DNA of 63,682 bases, from NCBI RefSeq assembly GCF_001894865.1, contig NZ_BCXA01000042.1, positions 1 through 63,682 on the forward strand, given 5' to 3'. The position numbers and the translations under genes were made by a program. Source of the DNA: Rhodococcus maanshanensis NBRC 100610. Its GTDB lineage: Bacteria > Actinomycetota > Actinomycetes > Mycobacteriales > Mycobacteriaceae. Positions 51,638-61,030 of this stretch are shown in pieces. The notes below the pieces were generated by a model. The model did not search any database. It saw only the letters and a list, made by a program, of their open reading frames with translations, and was not told the DNA's origin. Positions within the stretch are counted from its first letter, which is position 1. Every line of letters begins with the position of its first letter.

Positions 51638-53026
51638 GTGGCGGTTGTCGACGATCGTGGTCACTCGGACTACTCGGAGCCGGCCGAGCCGCCCCGCGAG
51701 GATTTCGGGCGCCAGCCCCCGCAGGACATGGCGGCCGAGCAGTCGGTGCTCGGCGGCATGCTGCTGAGCAAGGATGCGATCGCGGACGTGCTCGAGCGGC
51801 TGCGGCCAGGCGACTTCTACCGGCCCGCGCACCAGAACGTCTACGACGCGATCCTGGACCTGTACGCCCGCGGTGAGCCCGCGGACCCCGTGACCGTGGC
51901 GGCTGAGCTGGAGCGCCGCGGCGACCTGCGCAGGGTGGGAGGTGCGCCGTATCTGGTGACGCTCACCCAGACGGTGCCGACCGCCGCGAACGCCGGCTAC
52001 TACGCCGAGATCGTCGCGGAGAAGTCGATCCTGCGCCGCCTGGTCGAGGCAGGCACCCGGATCGTGCAGTACGGCTATGCCGGGTCCGAGGGCCAGGACG
52101 TGGCCGAGGTGGTCGACCGCGCGCAGGCCGAGGTCTACGACGTCACCGAGCGCCGCACGAACGACGACTTCGTTCCGCTCGAGGAGCTGCTGCAGCCGAC
52201 GATGGACGAGATCGACTCCATCGCCAGCCGCGGCGGCCTCTCGCTCGGCGTGCCCACCGGCTTCACCGAGCTCGACGAGGTCACCAACGGCCTGCACCCA
52301 GGGCAGATGATCATCGTGGCTGCTCGTCCCGGTGTCGGTAAGTCGACCATCGGAATGGACTTCATGCGGTCGTGCTCGATCAAGCACGGCATGGCCAGCG
52401 TCATCTTCTCCCTCGAGATGGGAAAGACCGAGATCGTCATGCGCCTGCTGTCGGCGGAGGCGAAGATCAAGCTCTCCGACATGAAGTCCGGCAAGATGAA
52501 CGACGACGACTGGACCAAGCTGGCGCGCCGGATGAGCGAGATCAGCGAGGCGCCGCTGTTCATCGACGACTCCCCCAACCTGACGATGATGGAGATCCGC
52601 GCGAAGGCGCGCCGGCTCAAGCAGAAGCACGACATCAAGCTGATCGTGCTCGACTACCTGCAGCTGATGTCGTCCGGCAAGAAGGTCGAATCGCGTCAGC
52701 AGGAGGTCTCCGAGTTCTCCCGAAGCCTCAAGCTGCTGGCCAAGGAGCTCGAGGTCCCTGTGGTCGCGATCTGTCAGCTCAACCGTGGTCCGGAACAGCG
52801 AACGGACAAGCGCCCCATGGTTTCCGACCTCCGCGAGTCCGGCTCGCTCGAGCAGGACGCCGACATGGTCATGCTGCTGCACCGCCCAGACGCGTTCGAG
52901 AGGGACGACCCGCGCGGCGGCGAGGCGGACATCATCCTTGGCAAGCACCGTGGCGGTCCTACCGCCACGATCACCGTTGCCCATCAGCTTCACTACTCGC
53001 GCTTCGTGGACATGGCGCGGGGTTAG
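51638..53026 (+). CDS. dnaB: Replicative DNA helicase DnaB (no intein)
   Basis: 462 aa from GTG 51638, chosen because GAGAGGAC precedes it and VAVVDDRGHSDYSEP then matches the usual actinobacterial start; the frame is open upstream but the extra part has no DnaB character. N-terminal helical domain (DFGRQPPQDMAAEQSVLGGMLLSKDAIADVLERL). RecA-like domain with Walker A ARPGVGKST, IVLDYLQLM, and the C-terminal DLRESGSLEQDADMVMLLHRPD plus LGKHRGGPTATI. It unwinds the fork as a hexamer. Many mycobacterial homologues carry inteins; here the reading frame runs straight through both usual insertion sites. Confidence 0.96.
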   Translation: MAVVDDRGHSDYSEPAEPPREDFGRQPPQDMAAEQSVLGGMLLSKDAIADVLERLRPGDFYRPAHQNVYDAILDLYARGEPADPVTVAAELERRGDLRRVGGAPYLVTLTQTVPTAANAGYYAEIVAEKSILRRLVEAGTRIVQYGYAGSEGQDVAEVVDRAQAEVYDVTERRTNDDFVPLEELLQPTMDEIDSIASRGGLSLGVPTGFTELDEVTNGLHPGQMIIVAARPGVGKSTIGMDFMRSCSIKHGMASVIFSLEMGKTEIVMRLLSAEAKIKLSDMKSGKMNDDDWTKLARRMSEISEAPLFIDDSPNLTMMEIRAKARRLKQKHDIKLIVLDYLQLMSSGKKVESRQQEVSEFSRSLKLLAKELEVPVVAICQLNRGPEQRTDKRPMVSDLRESGSLEQDADMVMLLHRPDAFERDDPRGGEADIILGKHRGGPTATITVAHQLHYSRFVDMARG

Positions 53027-53599
53027 CCAGCTGTTGTTGTGCCGGTGTGGGTTCCGGATCTAGATGAGGTTTTCCGGACCTATCAATTCCATACTTGAGA
53101 CGAATCACTGCTGCCACTACCACCTCGTGTGCTGACGCACCTGGCTGCAGCGGCGGCCCATCGAAGCTGGTCTGACCTCAGGGGGCGTTACCCTTCTGCG
53201 ACTGTCACTCGGGTAGCTAGCGCCGTCGAGTAGCTGCGGCGGACACACGCGTTCCAATTGTGGCTTCCAGGTAGCCTTGTTGGACGGGCTTGCTTTCTGT
53301 GCGCCGCACCCCTAACAAGAAGAAGCTTCCTCCTGCTTCTACTGATGGATACGACGGCGGGTTGTCCGGGGCATCCTTCGCGTGAGGCGGCAGGTCCACG
53401 CCCGCGAGACGGTTCCGGCGACCGGCTTGTTGATCCGAGGAAGCGCTTCCATATGCTGAGTGTTGCGCACGTCGTAATCGGCGCCGGTCCGCGAACTGAT
53501 CCACCGATCCAGAGGCTGACCGGCGAGTGACATGCGTCTCGTCCGGGCCGGCATCACCCACCGGACGTGCCACACGAGCCGACAAGGCAGAGGAGCGCA
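53027..53599. other. 573-bp gap with no recognisable gene
   Basis: Open frames on both strands in this stretch lack start signals and known motifs. Base composition is a little less GC-rich than its neighbours. I see no tRNA, terminator with U-run or clear promoter. It separates dnaB from the GAPDH gene. Confidence 0.5.
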
Positions 53600-55078
53600 G
53601 TGAGCACAGCGGAATTGGCACAGTGGAACTCCGAAGAGGCACTTGCGGAAGCGATGATCCCGATCATCGGCGGCCTGCACCGCAGGCATTCGGTGACCAT
53701 TCTGCTGCACAGTCGCTCGCTGGTGAACAAGTCGGTCATCAAGATCCTGCGGACCCATCGCTTCGCCCGACAGATCCGTGGTGACGAGCTGTCCGTCGAG
53801 GAGACATTCCCTTTCCTCGAGGCGCTGACCGACCTCGATCTGCGGCCCTCGAAGATCGACCTCGGCCTGTTGGTGACCGCTTACCACGCCCACGGTGGTG
53901 GGGCGCCGATCCCCGAGTTCGTCGCGGAGAGTCTCGCCGACCTGGTCGGTGGTGCCCAGACGAGCCCCGCGCAGCCCCAGGATGTCGTCCTCTACGGATT
54001 CGGGCGTATCGGTCGACTCGTGGCGCGACTCCTCATCGAGAAGGCCGGTTCGGGCAACGGCTTGAACCTGCGTGCCGTGGTCGTCCGGAAGGGCGGCGAG
54101 GACGACCTGGTCAAGCGTGCGTCACTGCTGCGCCGTGACTCCGTCCACGGTCAGTTCAATGGCACAATCAAGGTCGACGACGAGAACAACGCGCTCATCG
54201 CCAACGGCAACGTCATCAAGTTCATCTACAGCAACGATCCGACGAGTGTCGACTACACCGAGTACGGCATCGACAATGCGATCCTGATCGACAACACCGG
54301 GATCTGGCGTGACCGCGACGGGCTGACGCAGCACCTCCGCCCTGGTGTGGCGAAGGTGGTGTTGACCGCGCCCGGCAAGGGTGACGTCCCCAACATCGTG
54401 CATGGCGTCAATCACCGCGACATCGATCCGACCGAGAACATCGTGTCGTGCGCGTCCTGCACCACGAACGCCATCGTCCCGCCGCTGAAGACCATGGACG
54501 ACGAGTTCGGCGTCGTGCGGGGCCACGTCGAGACTGTCCACTCGTTCACCAATGACCAGAACCTGCTGGATAACTACCACAAGGCCGATCGGCGGGGCCG
54601 ATCGGCGCCGTTCAACCTCGTTCTCACCGAGACGGGTGCGGCCTCCGCGATTGCGAAGGCACTTCCGGATCTGAAGGCCAAGATCACCGGCAATTCGATC
54701 CGGGTGCCCACGCCGGACGTGTCCGTCGCGATCCTCAACCTTCAGCTCGGTCGCGACGCGACCAAAGATGAAGTGTTGGAGCACCTTCGCCAGGAATCGC
54801 TCACCGGAGCGTTGAGCCGGAACCTCGACTACACCGCGGCAACCGACGCCGTGTCGAGTGACTTTATCGGCTCGCGTGCGGCGTGCATCGTCGACGCGAA
54901 CGCCGCCATCGTCGACGGCGACACCGCCATCCTGTACGTCTGGTACGACAACGAGTTCGGCTACTCATGCCAGGTAGTGCGTACCGTCCAGTACCTCTCG
55001 GGCGTGGAGTACCCGGTCTATCCCGCGACGGACGGCGCTGCCGTGGAGCCGGGCAGGTCCCCCGCCACTGCTCAGTGA
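53600..55078 (+). CDS. Glyceraldehyde-3-phosphate dehydrogenase, long (GapB-like) form
   Basis: 492 aa from GTG 53600 (GAGGAG 5 nt upstream). A roughly 125-residue N-terminal extension of unknown fold (helical, with HRRHSVTILLHSRSLVNKSVIKILRTHRF) precedes the NAD-binding domain (VVLYGFGRIGRLVARLL, about 129-145). The catalytic Cys287 sits in SCASCTTNA, with a following NDQNLLDNYHK-type region, and DNEFGYSCQVVRTVQYL ends the domain. The extra N-terminus and length of about 480-490 are those of the second GAPDH of corynebacteria, linked to gluconeogenic or NADP-preferring activity. Cofactor preference cannot be read from the sequence with certainty. Confidence 0.88.
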   Translation: MSTAELAQWNSEEALAEAMIPIIGGLHRRHSVTILLHSRSLVNKSVIKILRTHRFARQIRGDELSVEETFPFLEALTDLDLRPSKIDLGLLVTAYHAHGGGAPIPEFVAESLADLVGGAQTSPAQPQDVVLYGFGRIGRLVARLLIEKAGSGNGLNLRAVVVRKGGEDDLVKRASLLRRDSVHGQFNGTIKVDDENNALIANGNVIKFIYSNDPTSVDYTEYGIDNAILIDNTGIWRDRDGLTQHLRPGVAKVVLTAPGKGDVPNIVHGVNHRDIDPTENIVSCASCTTNAIVPPLKTMDDEFGVVRGHVETVHSFTNDQNLLDNYHKADRRGRSAPFNLVLTETGAASAIAKALPDLKAKITGNSIRVPTPDVSVAILNLQLGRDATKDEVLEHLRQESLTGALSRNLDYTAATDAVSSDFIGSRAACIVDANAAIVDGDTAILYVWYDNEFGYSCQVVRTVQYLSGVEYPVYPATDGAAVEPGRSPATAQ

Positions 55079-55630
55079 CCTCGCCCCTGCGAGGGGTCGT
55101 CTGTGGGGTGGCTGCTGTTGCAGCAGAGGTACGTTCGTCATCGAAACCCTCCTTGCGGTTCCGCGTCGCGTGAACCAGGCCGGCGGTGTGTATCTGGGAT
55201 ACGCCGTGATGACGCTCGGTGCGTGACCGTCGGGCCATACGTCGATCAACTTCACGGCTAGTCGGTGCTCTCAGCAGACGACGTCGAAACGTCTGCTCCT
55301 TGAGTCCTCAGATGTCCGGCAGGCAGCGCACGGCCTTCGGTGACCGAGGTCGCGACACGCTCTTGGTCTTTTGACTTGTCGTCAACGCCGCATCAGCAAG
55401 ATGAGGTAAGCGGGGTTTGCTCGCGGCTAGTCGTCGTTGGGACAGTGGTGGAGCGGCCGCCGTTGTGTTAGACCGCCTTGTCTCACGACTGTCATGCGGA
55501 GTGGGCCAACGGTCTCACTTCGGTGCATCCCTGATGATAAGTCGAGATGACCCTTCGTGCCTCTTGCTAGCCCACGTCCTATTGTTGTCGTCACCCGGGC
55601 TGATGCAGTCTCTATGCCGATGTCGCGAGA
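55079..55630. other. 552-bp gap: hairpin at the left edge, otherwise no gene seen
   Basis: CCTCGC (55079-55084) pairs with GCGAGG (55089-55094) right after the GAPDH stop and may terminate it. The rest holds no supported ORF, no RNA gene I recognise and no clear promoter, although it must carry the promoter for the PucR-type gene. Confidence 0.5.
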
Positions 55631-56782
55631 ATGGACGGGCAGGAATGGATGCTTGACGAGCGCGCACTACGTGTCCTAGCCGAGGGGGCGTCGATGATGC
55701 GACGTGATGTCGACAGCATCACGGAGGACTGCATCGGCCGCGGGATGAATGAGATTCCCTCGTACCGGGCGATTCCCGTCGATGACCTGAGGAGTTCGCT
55801 CCACCGGAACGTGATGCGTTCGGCCGAGGTCCTCGAGCGTGGAGACGTCCCGGCGCCCGAGACGGTCGCGGAGGCCACTGGTACGACCGCGGAGCGGGCC
55901 GCGCAGGGAATCCCGATCGAGGACATCATCCGCGGTTACCGATTGTCGATAACCGTGATCTATGAGCGGTTCAACGAGTGGGCAGCTCGGGAACAGGTCG
56001 ATCCAGCCCAGGTGCTCGCTGGTGCCCGTCTGCTCTGGCGCCTCGGCGACCACTTCATCAGCCAGGCCGCGGTGACATACCAGCGCATCGGTATCGAGAA
56101 TGCCTTGGAGGAGGACAGGGCGCGGACGAACTTCATTCGCGATGTGGTCACCGGCTCGTTCGGTTCGGTGATCGCCTCGGAGTATGGCCTGTCCCCCACC
56201 AGCTCCTACCATCCCCTCATCGCACAACCGATCGACGGTGTCGGCCACCATGCTCTCCGGCAACGTCTGGAATCGACGGGACGAAGCGGCGATCGTGCGG
56301 CGCTGACATGTGTGTGGGACGAGCGTTGCATCGGGTTGAGTCCCCGAAAGCCCGATCCCGATCGGCTCGGTGTCGTTGCCCTCGGGCCACCGTGCGAGCC
56401 CGCCTCTGCCGCAGCAGCGATGCAGATCGCCGAACTGGTGTACGCCGTGGTTGCACCTCGCGGCATGCCGGGGGTGTACACGCTCGACGATGTGACCTGG
56501 CGGGCCGGTGCACGGTGCGCCCCCGTGGTTGGCGAGTGGCTACGCGATCGATACCTCAATCCACTTCGGGCACAGGATCGTTCATCCCGAGAGTTGGAGG
56601 GCACGCTGGCGGTCTTCCTCGCGCATCGCCGCAATGTCCAGTCTGCCGCTGCCGCCCTCGTGGTGCACCCGAACACGCTCCGGTACAGGTTGAACAAGAT
56701 CCAGGCGCTGCTCGATGTCGACCTCGAGTGCACCGACGTGATCATCGGGCTCAGCTGGGCGCTCGAGATCGGCATCGATTGA
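55631..56782 (+). CDS. PucR/CdaR-type transcriptional regulator
   Basis: 383 aa; ATG 55649 (after GGAATG) is an alternative start. A helical N-terminal domain (about 10-150, RAIPVDDLRSSLHRNVMRSAEVLERG, GIPIEDIIRGYRLSITVIYERF) is followed by a GGDEF-like sensory part and the C-terminal HTH_30: LRDRYLNPLRAQDRSSRELEGTLAVFLAHRRNVQSAAAALVVHPNTLRYRLNKIQALL. Regulators of this type control catabolic genes in response to their substrate. It directly precedes the transporter/thiolase/ligase genes on the same strand, so it probably activates them. Confidence 0.85.
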   Translation: MDGQEWMLDERALRVLAEGASMMRRDVDSITEDCIGRGMNEIPSYRAIPVDDLRSSLHRNVMRSAEVLERGDVPAPETVAEATGTTAERAAQGIPIEDIIRGYRLSITVIYERFNEWAAREQVDPAQVLAGARLLWRLGDHFISQAAVTYQRIGIENALEEDRARTNFIRDVVTGSFGSVIASEYGLSPTSSYHPLIAQPIDGVGHHALRQRLESTGRSGDRAALTCVWDERCIGLSPRKPDPDRLGVVALGPPCEPASAAAAMQIAELVYAVVAPRGMPGVYTLDDVTWRAGARCAPVVGEWLRDRYLNPLRAQDRSSRELEGTLAVFLAHRRNVQSAAAALVVHPNTLRYRLNKIQALLDVDLECTDVIIGLSWALEIGID

Positions 56783-56928
56783 CAGCGGTGGATTGTTCGA
56801 ATCTCCAATAATCTTCGGACCGGCGTCCGTCGACTAGCGGACTGTGTCACCCCATGCTTGTTCAAGCGAACATGACCGTCATCACAGGTGGCGGCTGTCA
56901 TGCGTTTCGAGCTTGCGGAGGCATGTGT

Positions 56929-58230
56929 ATGAAATCGAAGATCGCCGAGGAGTCCCACGTCCCGGCCGTGGAACGCCCGTACAGGCAAATCGCTGCTGCT
57001 GTCGTCGGAAATCTCATCGAGTGGTACGACTGGTACATCTACTCGCTGCTCGCGGTCTATTTTGCCGAGCAGTACTTTCCCAGCGACAGCGAAGGTAGCC
57101 TCGTCCCGCTGCTGGCGGCACTCGGCGTCTTTGCGGTCGGCTTCTTCATGCGTCCGCTCGGGAGCTTGTTCCTCGGCCGACTCGGTGATCGCTACGGGCG
57201 GAAGAAGGCACTTCAAACCACTGTTTCGTTGATGGGAGTCGGCAGCCTGCTGATCGGGCTGTCTCCTACGTACGCTCAGATCGGCCTTCTCGCTCCGGTG
57301 ATCCTCATCGCGGCGCGGTTGCTCCAAGGCTTGTCCACGGGTGGCGAATATGGTTCCGCCTCCGCGTTTCTCGTCGAATCGGCCCCACCGAACCGGCGGG
57401 GGTTCTTCTCGAGCTTCTTCTATCTGGGCGCGACGGCCGGCAATGTTGCAGCTGTCGGGTCTGTTGCTCTGCTCTCGGGAATCCTCGATCAAGCCGCGAT
57501 GGAGTCATGGGGATGGCGTGTGCCGTTCTTGATCGGCGCTGCGGCGTCGTTGTGCGCCATCTGGATTCGCCGTAGCAGCGTGGAGACCCTCACCACGGGT
57601 GAAGCGCCCTCGGGAAGCCCTGCGAAGTCTGGAATGTTCGACTTTGTCAGGCAGCATCCCCTTCAGACTCTGCAGGTGGTCGGGATGCAACTCGGACCAT
57701 CTGTCGCCTTCTACACCTGGGTTGTGTTCTTGCCGACGTACGCGCAGATCACGGTTGGTTTCGACCGGGCAGAGTCGATCCGTATCGGACTGATTTCCCT
57801 GATCTTCTTCTGGGCTGTCGTCCCCATATGCGGATGGGCATCCGACAAGGTCGGCCGTAAGCCCTTCTTGTATGCCAGCTCCCTCGCCTTCACCGTGGGC
57901 ACGGTGCCGTTGTTGGGGATGCTGTCGAACAGCTTCTGGAGTCTGCTTGTCGTGCAGTGTGCCGGCATGGCGGCGCTGGCGTGTTTCGCGTCCATCGCGT
58001 CAGCGGTCCAGGCCGAGCTCTTCCCCTCCCGGATTCGCGTCCTCGGTATCGGATTTCCCTATGCGCTCACAGTGGCGATCTTCGGTGGAACTGGTCCCTA
58101 CATCGCCACGTGGCTGATCGACTCGGGTCGAACCTCACTGTTCAGTTGGTACATCGCAGCCCTGTCCGCCATCACCTTCTTGACCTTCGTCTCCATGCCG
58201 GAGACCGCCCGCAAACCTCTCGAGGACTGA
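56929..58230 (+). CDS. MHS-family MFS transporter (metabolite:proton symporter)
   Basis: 433 aa from ATG 56929 (CGGAGG 7 nt upstream; ATG 56923 is too close to it). Twelve helices. MHS signatures: VVGNLIEWYDWYIYSLLAVYFAEQYFP, FFMRPLGSLFLGRLGDRYGRKKAL, LQGLSTGGEYGSASAFLVESAP, and the second repeat WASDKVGRKPFL. Relatives import dicarboxylates, aromatic acids such as shikimate or 4-methyl-o-phthalate, betaine and the like. It presumably imports the acid that the next genes activate and cleave. The thiolase starts 2 bp after its stop. Confidence 0.9.
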   Translation: MKSKIAEESHVPAVERPYRQIAAAVVGNLIEWYDWYIYSLLAVYFAEQYFPSDSEGSLVPLLAALGVFAVGFFMRPLGSLFLGRLGDRYGRKKALQTTVSLMGVGSLLIGLSPTYAQIGLLAPVILIAARLLQGLSTGGEYGSASAFLVESAPPNRRGFFSSFFYLGATAGNVAAVGSVALLSGILDQAAMESWGWRVPFLIGAAASLCAIWIRRSSVETLTTGEAPSGSPAKSGMFDFVRQHPLQTLQVVGMQLGPSVAFYTWVVFLPTYAQITVGFDRAESIRIGLISLIFFWAVVPICGWASDKVGRKPFLYASSLAFTVGTVPLLGMLSNSFWSLLVVQCAGMAALACFASIASAVQAELFPSRIRVLGIGFPYALTVAIFGGTGPYIATWLIDSGRTSLFSWYIAALSAITFLTFVSMPETARKPLED

Positions 58231-58232
58231 CC

Positions 58233-59480
58233 GTGACCACTGCTTCCAACTCTGCTTCCGTTCAGATAGCCGGCGCAGGAATGACTACCTTCGGCCGCCA
58301 CCGGGACCGCACCGTGGCCGACCTCGCCGCCGAGGCTGTGCACGCCGCGGTCGCTGACGCTGCTCTCTCCCTGTCGGATATCGACGTCGCGTTCTATGCA
58401 AACACCACGCAATCGCCGCTGGAAGGTCAGCACATGATCGGCGGACAGATTGCCCTGCGCAGACTCGGCTTGGGAGGAATCCCGATCTTCAACGTCGAAA
58501 ATGCCTGCGCCAGTGGAACAAGCGCTTTCCACCTGGCGGTCGCTCACGTCAGGGCAGGGCTCGCTGATATCGCGCTGGCAGTCGGTGCGGAGAAGATGAA
58601 TGTCGGTGATCGTGCCCGTGCGATGGCTGTGTTCGACGGAGCGTACGACACCTCGAGGCCCGAGACCCTCGCCGAGACCCTTACCGAGCTCGGCGGTGAC
58701 ATCGATGATTTCGCCATCGGTCAGCGCTCCGTGTTCATGGATATCTATGCTGCGGTTGCGCGCGCACATATGCGCGAGTTCGGCACGACTGAAGAACAGA
58801 TCGCTGCCGTCGCCGCCAAGAACCACCTGCATGCCGTTCACAACGAACGTGCCTTCTACAGAGCAGGGATGACGGTTCGTGAGGTGCTCGCCGCACGTCC
58901 TCTCGCGCCACCGCTGACGGTACCGATGTGTGCCCCACTCACTGACGGCGCTGCAGCGGTTGTGGTGGGAAGCGCGGAGGCTCTCCGGAACCTCGGCGTT
59001 CCCGACCCGGTCGATGTGATGGCCAGTGTGGTGGTGTCCGGTCAGGATCGCGATCTCGGCGACTGGAATCGACACGTCACCCGTGTTGCGGGGCGTGCCG
59101 CCTACGAACAAGCAGGTGTGGGTCCGGGTGATGTCGATGTCGCAGAGGTGCACGATGCGACCGCATTCGCAGAGATTCTGGTGAGCGAGATGTTGGGTTT
59201 GTGTGAGTCCGGCAGCGGAGGAATGGAAGCGGCGAGTGGAGCAACCGCCATTGGTGGGCGAATCCCAATCAATCCATCAGGCGGGCTCGAATCGAAAGGA
59301 CACCCCCTTGCCGCGACCGGACTCGGTCAGATCTTCGAACTCGTCGAACAGTTGCGTGGCCGAGCGGGAGTCCGGCAGGTCACCGATGCTCGGATCGGCT
59401 TGACCGAGAACGGAGGCGGATTCCTCGGATACGAGGAGGCCGTCGCCGCAGTCACCATTCTCGGAAGGATCGATTCGTGA
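58233..59480 (+). CDS. Thiolase (SCP-x/acyl-CoA acetyltransferase-like), module 1
   Basis: 415 aa from GTG 58233, 2 bp after the transporter stop. Thiolase fold: VQIAGAGMTTFGRHRDRTVADLA, active Cys in NVENACASGTSAFHLA, C-terminal EVHDATAFAEILVSE (His), NPSGGLESKGHPLAATGLGQIFELVEQL and GLTENGGGF. It would cleave a 3-keto-acyl-CoA or condense acyl-CoAs. It overlaps the ligase by 4 bp (GTGA). A second, convergent thiolase ends at 63482. The class belongs to lipid-transfer-type thiolases frequently found in steroid, terpenoid and aromatic-acid clusters. Confidence 0.85.
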   Translation: MTTASNSASVQIAGAGMTTFGRHRDRTVADLAAEAVHAAVADAALSLSDIDVAFYANTTQSPLEGQHMIGGQIALRRLGLGGIPIFNVENACASGTSAFHLAVAHVRAGLADIALAVGAEKMNVGDRARAMAVFDGAYDTSRPETLAETLTELGGDIDDFAIGQRSVFMDIYAAVARAHMREFGTTEEQIAAVAAKNHLHAVHNERAFYRAGMTVREVLAARPLAPPLTVPMCAPLTDGAAAVVVGSAEALRNLGVPDPVDVMASVVVSGQDRDLGDWNRHVTRVAGRAAYEQAGVGPGDVDVAEVHDATAFAEILVSEMLGLCESGSGGMEAASGATAIGGRIPINPSGGLESKGHPLAATGLGQIFELVEQLRGRAGVRQVTDARIGLTENGGGFLGYEEAVAAVTILGRIDS

Positions 59481-61030
59481 GTGTCATCGACATGTTCGAC
59501 CGCGGCTGGCGTATGGGTGGACACCGCACCGCGTATGCCGGCGAGCGAGGAACGTGGACCTACGACGAGGCCGGCGAACTGTCCTGCCGGATCGCTCATG
59601 CACTGCTCGACGCTGATCTGCCTGCTCAGGCCAAGATCGGGGTCATCGCCCCGAACGACCCACTGGCCTGGATCACCGTACTGGGCACGTGGAGGGCCGG
59701 AATGGTCTGGGTTCCCTTGAACCCGTCCAGCTCGCAGGACGTTCTGGTCGATCTCATCGACAGCTTCGACTGCACCGTACTTTTCGTGCACAGCACCATG
59801 ATCTCGATCGTCGACCGGATCCGTGCATTGGGGAAGGTTCGTCTGGTGGTGTGTATCGACGCACCGCTCGGAGACGAACCTTCGCTGATCGATTGGTGCT
59901 CGGAGATGCCGAAGACAGCACCGCCCATACATGTTCGACCTGACGATGTGGTCTCCATCTCGGCAACCGGAGGAACCACAGGAAGGCCGAAGGGCGTTGT
60001 GAACACGCATCGCTCCTTCGGAATCACGTTTGCTCACTTCATGCTGGGCGTGACATACGACGCTGACGAACCTGTGGTCAATCTCGCTGCCGCCCCGCTG
60101 ACGCATTCGGCGGGCATGCTCAGCCTCCCGGTGTCCGCTCGTGGCGGAACGGTGGTGGTGATCGAACGGGCGGAGCCGAGGGCGGTGCTGTCCGCTATCG
60201 AGAAGTTCTCCGTGACAGAGGTATTTCTGCCTCCGACGGTCATCTACCGGTTGCTCGAAGTGGTCGAGGAGAAGCACTACTGCCTCGAGTCCCTCCGCTA
60301 TCTGATCTACGGCGCGGCACCGATGTCCGAAGAGAAGCTGCGTCGTGCGATCCAGCTCTTCGGCCCGATCCTCATCGAGTTCTACGGCCAGACCGAAGCC
60401 TTCGGTGCCATATCCTTCCTTCGGCCTGAGGAGCATCTTGTCGACGGCCGCCTGCGTACCGACGGCATCCTCGCTTCCTGCGGCCGCCCGGGACCGTTTG
60501 TGAAGGTCGAAATCCGCGACGACAAAGGAAATCCACTACCGGTGGGGCGCAGCGGCGAAGTTTGTGTAACCGGAGACCTCCTCATGCAGGGCTACTATCG
60601 CGAGCCTGCGAAGACCGCCGAGACTGTCGTCGAGGGCTGGCTTCACACTGGCGACATCGGCCACCTGGACAATGCCGGCTATCTCTACATCACTGACCGC
60701 AAGAAGGACATGATCATCACCGGCGGGCTCAACGTGTACCCAAGCGAGGTAGAGCAAGTCCTGTGGTCGGATCCTGCCATCCAGGACTGTGCAGTAGTTG
60801 GTGTGCCGCACGAAGATTGGGGTGAGCAAGTAGTGGCAGTAGTCGAGCTCAACGAGGGCGCCGCTCTCGACCGTCAAGCACTGATTCGGAAATGCAAGGA
60901 CAAGCTCGGCAGCTACAAGGCCCCGAAAAGGATCGATGTGGTCGATCGGCTGCCGCGCAGCTCGAACGGAAAGGTGTTGAAGAAGGATGTGCGTGAATCC
61001 TACTGGAGTGACAGTGCACAGCGAATCTGA
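59477..61030 (+). CDS. AMP-dependent acyl-CoA ligase, module 1
   Basis: 517 aa, GTG start overlapping the thiolase stop by 4 bp. Adenylate-forming enzyme: P-loop SATGGTTGRPKGVV, LIYGAAPMSEEKLRRAI, IEFYGQTEAFGAISF, hinge YLYITDRKKDMIITGGLNVYPSEVE, and catalytic Lys in SSNGKVLKKD. It activates a carboxylic acid with ATP and CoA. Substrate unknown: the closeness of thiolase and SDR argues for an acid degraded by beta-oxidation-like steps. A coding unit with genes 56929-61850. Confidence 0.92.
   Translation: MSVIDMFDRGWRMGGHRTAYAGERGTWTYDEAGELSCRIAHALLDADLPAQAKIGVIAPNDPLAWITVLGTWRAGMVWVPLNPSSSQDVLVDLIDSFDCTVLFVHSTMISIVDRIRALGKVRLVVCIDAPLGDEPSLIDWCSEMPKTAPPIHVRPDDVVSISATGGTTGRPKGVVNTHRSFGITFAHFMLGVTYDADEPVVNLAAAPLTHSAGMLSLPVSARGGTVVVIERAEPRAVLSAIEKFSVTEVFLPPTVIYRLLEVVEEKHYCLESLRYLIYGAAPMSEEKLRRAIQLFGPILIEFYGQTEAFGAISFLRPEEHLVDGRLRTDGILASCGRPGPFVKVEIRDDKGNPLPVGRSGEVCVTGDLLMQGYYREPAKTAETVVEGWLHTGDIGHLDNAGYLYITDRKKDMIITGGLNVYPSEVEQVLWSDPAIQDCAVVGVPHEDWGEQVVAVVELNEGAALDRQALIRKCKDKLGSYKAPKRIDVVDRLPRSSNGKVLKKDVRESYWSDSAQRI

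Noticed and set aside
52330-52790. Intein in dnaB
   Set aside because: The RecA-like domain reads through Walker A and the later motifs without an insert.
53217-53642. Open frame of 141 codons on the minus strand after dnaB
   Set aside because: No start signal or known domain, and it runs into the GAPDH start region on the other strand.
55417-55656. Small 79-codon plus-strand frame upstream of the PucR-type gene
   Set aside because: No Shine-Dalgarno, no recognisable motif, and it overlaps the regulator start in another frame.
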